Source: Rheum nobile
Taxonomy: Eukaryota; Streptophyta; Magnoliopsida; Caryophyllales; Polygonaceae
DNA: 64,000 bases
Direction: 5' to 3'
NCBI GenBank assembly: GCA_027886185.1
Contig: WOAB01000563.1
Coordinates: forward strand, 434,001 to 498,000
The notes under the pieces were generated by a model. The model saw nothing but the letters and a program-made list of their open reading frames with translations. It had not been told where the DNA came from and searched no databases. This document shows positions 59,272 to 64,000 of this stretch, one piece after another. How positions within the stretch are numbered: the first letter of the stretch is position 1; each line of letters opens with the position of its first letter. The position numbers and the translations under genes were made by a program.

Positions 59272-60884
59272 CAACACCCACAGTCTAACACACACAAGTG
59301 TCAATACACACAATTGGCAACACACACAATCCAACACCCGATCCAAACTCCGATCCTACCTCCAATCCAACCCACCACCGGATGGGACTTTCAACCATCC
59401 AACCTAGCCTTAACCAACGGAGGTCACACCCTCACGTGGTCGGATGAGGTCACACCCTCACCCCGGCTCCATAACCAACCATCACCAATCCACCAACCAC
59501 CCACCACCGGATGGGACTTTCAACCATCTAACCTAGCCTTAACCAACGGAGGTCACACCCTCACGCGGTTGGATGAGGTCACACCCTCACCCCGGCTCCA
59601 TAACCAACCATCACCAATCCACCAACAACCCACCACCTATCACGATCAACCCGCAATCAAACACAACACACGATAACTAAAATCATATAACGGAATTTCA
59701 CCATCAAGTTAATCAACAATCAATCACAATTAGTCACAATTGACTACCACGTCAACATTTAATCAAACACAATACGAGACAAATACTAACACACGCACAC
59801 ACACATATTCAACCAAGCAACTCTACAGGCAATAATCCGAATTCACATACTCAAACAAGAGTAAAATTAATTACTGAATCGAGATAGGAACAAAAGTACT
59901 TTTATAAAAATATACGGAGGGTTAGCAAGAATCATCTTGCCTTAAACTCGACAACAATGACCTCAGAGACCTCCAACCAACTCGAATGAACCTGCGAAAA
60001 CAATCCGAGCAAATCCTTGGCATTAATTACTCATACAATCCACTACTAACAAAACCCCCAAATTTAAACCCTAAACTTCATACCTCAAATTCCAAATCTC
60101 AGCAAACCACACACAAAAATCAACCCATAGTTCCAACAACAAATCGTGGCTGCATAAATTAATAACTTCAGTCCAAATCCCACACATACAACTCACCAAA
60201 ATTCAGCAAACAATCATATATATATGTTGTCCAATTACCCCAAATTTCTCAAATCTGTCCATAAGTTCAGCAAACCCAAAGCCCACACTCACCTCGTTGA
60301 TGCTCCCTTGCACGGCCACCGAAATCACCTCCACCCCCTTATCGTCGCCGGAAACGACAACAACAACTAGCACATCAGCAGCGGTGGATCTCAGCGACGA
60401 ACTGCACCGTACACAGAACTGGCGACCATCACCGCAGACAGCACGGCAAGCAACACCGAACAGCAACCAGCAGCAGCACCACGACCACCAGCACAGCTCC
60501 AGAACAGAGGAGGAAGAGGACGACGCACAATGGTGGTCCGGTCGAGCTCACTGGAGATGACGCTTGGCTGGGCTGGCTCGTCGTGGGTCGCGCGAACAGA
60601 GGAGGAGAAGAGGCGGCTCAGCTGGCTCACCAGAGGGACGACTTGGCTGGGCACGCGAGGAAGAAGCACAGTGAGTAGCTGGGAAGGGGAGGCTAGCGGA
60701 AGAGCTTCACGAAGGAGACGATGAAGACTCAAGACCGACTTCGGCTCCTCCTTTGCTCCCTTTCCCGATTTTCTAAAATCCCCAAATTTCAGATTTCTGA
60801 TTTTTTGTTCCCAAATTCTGATTTTTAGAAGTCCAAAAATTTTATTTACCATCTTGCCATTTTTATAACCTTTGGGGTATTTCA
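58044..60884 (-). repeat. 5' LTR of deleted gypsy element
   Basis: Same plan as the other LTR, with 129-bp repeats from about 59377 and 59506, and a pure (CA)39 run at 59191-59268 in place of (CA)7. Confidence 0.9.
59191..59268. repeat. (CA)39 microsatellite
   Basis: Pure dinucleotide run; the matching place in the other LTR (54539-54552) has seven repeats, so it expanded after insertion (or shrank in the partner). Confidence 0.95.
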
Positions 60885-60936
60885 TGAACATGCTGTTTGA
60901 ATGAGCTCTTAGAGCTCTATGAACGGGTTGTACTTT
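60885..60936. repeat. Minisatellite array, last fragment
   Basis: TGAAC, then GTTTGAATGAGCTCTTAGAG and a short remainder, the continuation of the array after the LTR element, about 50 bp before the Helitron 3' hairpin. Confidence 0.75.
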
Positions 60937-60983
60937 CCACTAACGCTTATTAAGAATACATCCAGTATCCACAAAAAACGCAT

Positions 60984-61014
60984 GCCCGTGCGAAGCACGG
61001 GCTTAGAGATCTAG
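60984..61014 (+). other. Helitron 3' terminal hairpin and CTAG end
   Basis: An 8-bp GC-rich stem with a 3-nt loop, an 8-nt spacer, then CTAG followed by T: the standard plant Helitron terminus, thought to signal the end of rolling-circle copying. Confidence 0.88.
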
Positions 61015-62274
61015 TATATTTAAAAGTTAGCATTCTAGGTCATTGAATGCTAAATTTTAAAGATGAATTGGTTTTTTTTTTCATTTCTTGCCTTATTCAA
61101 TTAGCTCAAAATTTAACAATTTCTCAAATCCAAAAAGTACTAAAGTGACAATTTCATATATTAACAATTATATCAATAATATATAATCTTCTATATAATA
61201 TAAAAAGTTTTTGGTTCACAATTACTACATATTAATCAATTAATAAGTCCTCATTTTCATATTGTTGTATAACTCTTATATCTTCACGTTAAATTTTTAA
61301 CATAGTTCAATTTATATTTCTATTAAGCATGAAAAATAACCATCTATATATATTTAAAAGTTAGCATTCTAGGTCATTGAATGCTAATTTTTAAAGATGA
61401 ATTAGTTATTTTTTTCATTTCATGTCTTATTTATTTAGCACAAAATCTAAACAACTTCTCAAATCCAAAAAGTACTAAAGTGACAATTTCATATATTAAC
61501 AATTAAATTAATAATCTATAATTGTCTATATAATATACAAAGTTTTTGATTCACAATTATATACATTAATCAATTAAAAAGTCCTCATTTTCATATCGTT
61601 GTATAATTCTTATATCTTCACCTTAAATTTTCAACATAGTTTAATTTATATTTCTATTAAGCATGAAAAATAACCATCTATATCTATATATATTTAAAAG
61701 TTAGCATTCTAGGTCAGCTAACTTTTAAAGACAAAATCAAAGGCTTAATAGGCCTAAAGTTATAGTTTGCCGGTAGGATTAGTTTATCACCCTTATTATA
61801 TAATATGTATATAATATGTTAGATTTTCCGATCGGTTTTTACTATAGGGTTTATAAACCAATATAAAATACATAAGTATAATTATAGGCTACTTTGTAAT
61901 TTAAGTAATTAATTTTCTTTGTTTATTTTAATATACCATAATATATATATTTAAAAGTTAGCATTTTAGGTCATTTAATGCTAACTTTTAAAGATGAATT
62001 GTTTTTTTTTTTCATTTCTTGCCTTATTCAATTAGCCCAAAATTTAAACAATTTCTCAAATCCAAAAAGTACTAAAGTGACAATTTCATATATTAACAAT
62101 TATATCAATAATATATAATCTTCTATATAATATAAAAAGTTTTTGACTCACAATTACTACATATTAATCAATTAATAAGTCCTCATTTTTATATCGTTGT
62201 ATAACTCTTATATCTTCACGTTAAATTTTCAACATAGTTCAATTTATATTTCTATTAAGCATGAAAAACAACCA

Positions 62275-62308
<34 letters not shown>

Positions 62309-62720
62309 AAAGTTAGCATCCTAGGTCATTGAATACTAACTTTTAAAGATGAATTCGTTTTTTTTTTCATTTCATGCCTTATTTATTTAGCACAAAATCT
62401 AAACAATTTCTCAAATCCAAAAAGTACTAAAGTGACAATTTCATATATTAACAATTATATTAATAATCTATAATTGTCTATATAATATACAAAGTTTTTG
62501 ATTCACAATTATATACAATTACTACATACTAATCAATTAAAAAGTCCTCATTTTCATATCGTTGTATAATTCTTATATCTTCACGTTAAATTTTCAACAT
62601 AGTTCAATTTATATTTTTCTATTAAGCATGAAAAATAACCATCTATATCTATATTTATATCTACTTAAAAGTTGGCTTTCTTGTCATTCAATGCTAGCTT
62701 TTAAGTAGATAATTAGGACA
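61015..62720 (+). repeat. Tandem array of Helitron-end-like units, right part
   Basis: Units at 61015-61342, 61343-61676, 61677-61941, 61942-62274, 62275-62641 and a short last one from 62642. Each opens with (TCTATA)TATTTAAAAGTTAGCAT, a hairpin closed by ATGC..ACTTTTAAAG in most, and (except the 61677 type) ends AGCATGAAAAATAACCA. The 61677 unit has a different body, shared with 47607-47877. The order shows a higher-order duplication of three units. Confidence 0.8.
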
Positions 62721-64000
62721 AAACAATGGCAAAAGCCACATTTATTTAGCAAAGTTTTTTTTGTAAGGATTTTCAAAATATTTATCAGATTAAAAACAAA
62801 ATTTTAAATTTCTTTATCATAAAACATGCCCTCACTCTATAAAATGTTTTAAACTAAGCAATGAGTGCCCTATAGAAAAATACGAAAAATGTCCATAAAT
62901 TTTTAAATGATCGATTGAATCATCAATGTTATATTGATGTAAAAATTTAACTATGAAGTTTAAACATTATTGGTCATATTATGGTATTTTTAAGGAAACT
63001 CTTTGGTAGAATTCAAAAACTATATAGCCAAAAAGTTATATGTCGATAAAAGTTAAAATTAAAAAATATAAATAGATATATAAAAAAAATCATGATTAAA
63101 AAATTCTGATTTAACAATCAAGAATTCAAGATTTATTCAACTCTACCTCTCTTATTTTTTTCAATTCTATTCAAACTGAACCCTTTAACGACAAATCAAC
63201 AAATATTATCAAGTTCTCTACATCGTGATAATGACAATCTAATAGGTTAGATTAGAAGGATTTGTTTGATGTGACTATTTATAAAGACTTGTATAGAAAT
63301 ATGTATTTTCTTATTAAAAGTTGTTTGGATAAAATGTATTTATCAATAGAAAAATATATGTAGTACAATTAAGAGAAATGTGTAAAATATTTTACTTTTA
63401 CACAACTTTTAAAATGTTGAAAATATTTTTTCTTAAGAAATACCTTTGTGAACTCCTCAATTTTTCAAAATAAAAAGCAACAACATTTTGAATTCCTTAC
63501 TTTCTCAAAACAAAGAACAAAAAACTAGAACACAATTTAGATAATGTTAATATTTTTAATTTCATTTTAAAAATAATCCGGTATAGATTTTTTCTCCTTT
63601 TTGGAGTTCTTATTTGATATCTATATCCCCTGTCTTTTTCGTCAACTGTTACCTTTTTAGGGTTTGTATCATTTCCTCCGTAGATTTTTTGTTCAATAGA
63701 TCGTAGAAGATCAAAAAGCTCGATGGGAAAATATTCATGGTTGCTCCACCCGCTAGAGCCAGAGCTGATTTAATACTTTCAAAATTGTATGATATTGAAT
63801 AAACACACTTAATGCACAAAAATGCAAACTTTATATTAGATATAGAAGATTTCTAAAATATTCACAAAAACTTTCATCAAAATATAAACACATCCCTATA
63901 AAAAGAAACTTTCACTTTAATTAAAAATTAAAATTATACTTCTAACCAAAATTATAAAAAATAAAATAACCCGCTTCTTATGTACAATCATAACATTTTA
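62721..64000. other. AT-rich flank without recognised feature
   Basis: No ORF with a motif, no repeat shared with the rest of the window, no clear transposon end. Probably intergenic or decayed repeat DNA. Confidence 0.4.

Larger units (their letters stand above)
53373..60884 (-). mobile_element. Internally deleted gypsy LTR retrotransposon, 7512 bp, TSD TGAAC
   Basis: LTRs at 53373-56159 (2787 bp) and 58044-60884 (2841 bp) start TGTAACACCCCGGG and end GGGGTATTTCA on the plus strand. TGAAC flanks both sides (53368-53372, 60885-60889). On the minus strand, the primer site TGGTATCATAGC (58038-58027) follows the 5' LTR, and a purine tract (56172-56160) precedes the 3' LTR. Only 1.9 kb lies between the LTRs, with scraps of reverse transcriptase and RNase H, so gag and integrase are gone. 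LTRs differ little apart from a microsatellite expansion, so movement in trans was recent. Confidence 0.93.
47878..61014 (+). mobile_element. Non-autonomous Helitron, 13.1 kb with nested insertions
   Basis: The 5' end starts TC after A (TCTATATCTAATAAAAAG), with a subterminal hairpin. The 3' end has the hairpin GCCCGTGC-GAA-GCACGGGC (60984-61002), then eight bases and CTAG (61011-61014) before T. Insertion is therefore between A and T with no duplication, as Helitrons do. The uninterrupted site survives as a tandem copy at 61941/61942, agreeing in length to the base. No Rep/helicase gene was found. Cargo: a DUF7787-like gene, a minisatellite and three MITEs, plus a complete LTR element. The original length without the MITEs and LTR element would be near 3.8 kb. 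Confidence 0.8.

Noticed and set aside
59053..59346. Cys/Val-rich and Thr/His-rich ORFs in the gypsy LTR
   Set aside because: Direct translation of the CA microsatellite and its flanks.

Overview
The window is nuclear DNA of a flowering plant, most likely a eudicot. It carries plant-type Ty3/gypsy (Tekay chromovirus, Athila-like), Ty1/copia and TRIM retroelements, LINEs, a Mutator-like element (MULE), a Helitron and Tourist-type MITEs around one intact five-exon gene for an NPF8-type peptide transporter. Most of the 64 kb is transposon inside transposon, as expected of repeat-rich or pericentromeric chromatin. No rRNA, tRNA, CRISPR or bacterial-type operon was seen. All assignments come from reading the sequence and remembered family motifs; no search was run.

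Left nest (1-14.4 kb). A minus-strand LINE (ORF1 14300-12741, start of ORF2 12444-12140) is cut by a plus-strand Tekay element (4782-12139). That element is cut in its leader ORF by a short non-autonomous Athila-like element (1-4781). The left edge of the window lies inside the 5' LTR of the innermost element.

Second region (14.4-18.9 kb). Remnants of a minus-strand copia element (gag 17953-17666, integrase about 16570-15660). The integrase part is interrupted by a complete 485-bp TRIM with target duplication GGTGA.

Right nest (18.9-37.6 kb). A plus-strand LINE (reverse transcriptase tail and zinc finger, then RNase H) is split by a MULE-like element (20134-37108; 9-bp duplication TAAAAATTA). 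The MULE carries gene fragments near both ends and a cluster of inverted repeats. It is itself split by a complete 11.0-kb minus-strand Tekay element (23880-34885; duplication ACATG; two 2408-bp LTRs). That Tekay copy has an intact 308-codon leader ORF upstream of a broken gag-pol.

Gene island (37.6-47.3 kb). A gypsy LTR and gag remnant with an inserted foldback element full of AT-rich minisatellite, then the intact NPF8 gene (44545-40853, minus), then AT-rich DNA with LTR-like remnants.

Helitron region (47.3-64 kb). A tandem array of about 330-bp Helitron-end-like units was entered by a 13.1-kb Helitron (47878-61014). A tandem copy of the empty site survives nearby. The Helitron holds a three-exon DUF7787-like gene with two MITEs in its last exon, a minisatellite array, a third MITE, and a 7.5-kb internally deleted gypsy element (53373-60884; duplication TGAAC). 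The last 1.3 kb is AT-rich with no recognised feature.

Most notable: two Tekay copies share a leader ORF (with a possible N-myristoylation start in the complete copy) and a 35-nt hairpin with a compensatory base change between that ORF and gag.
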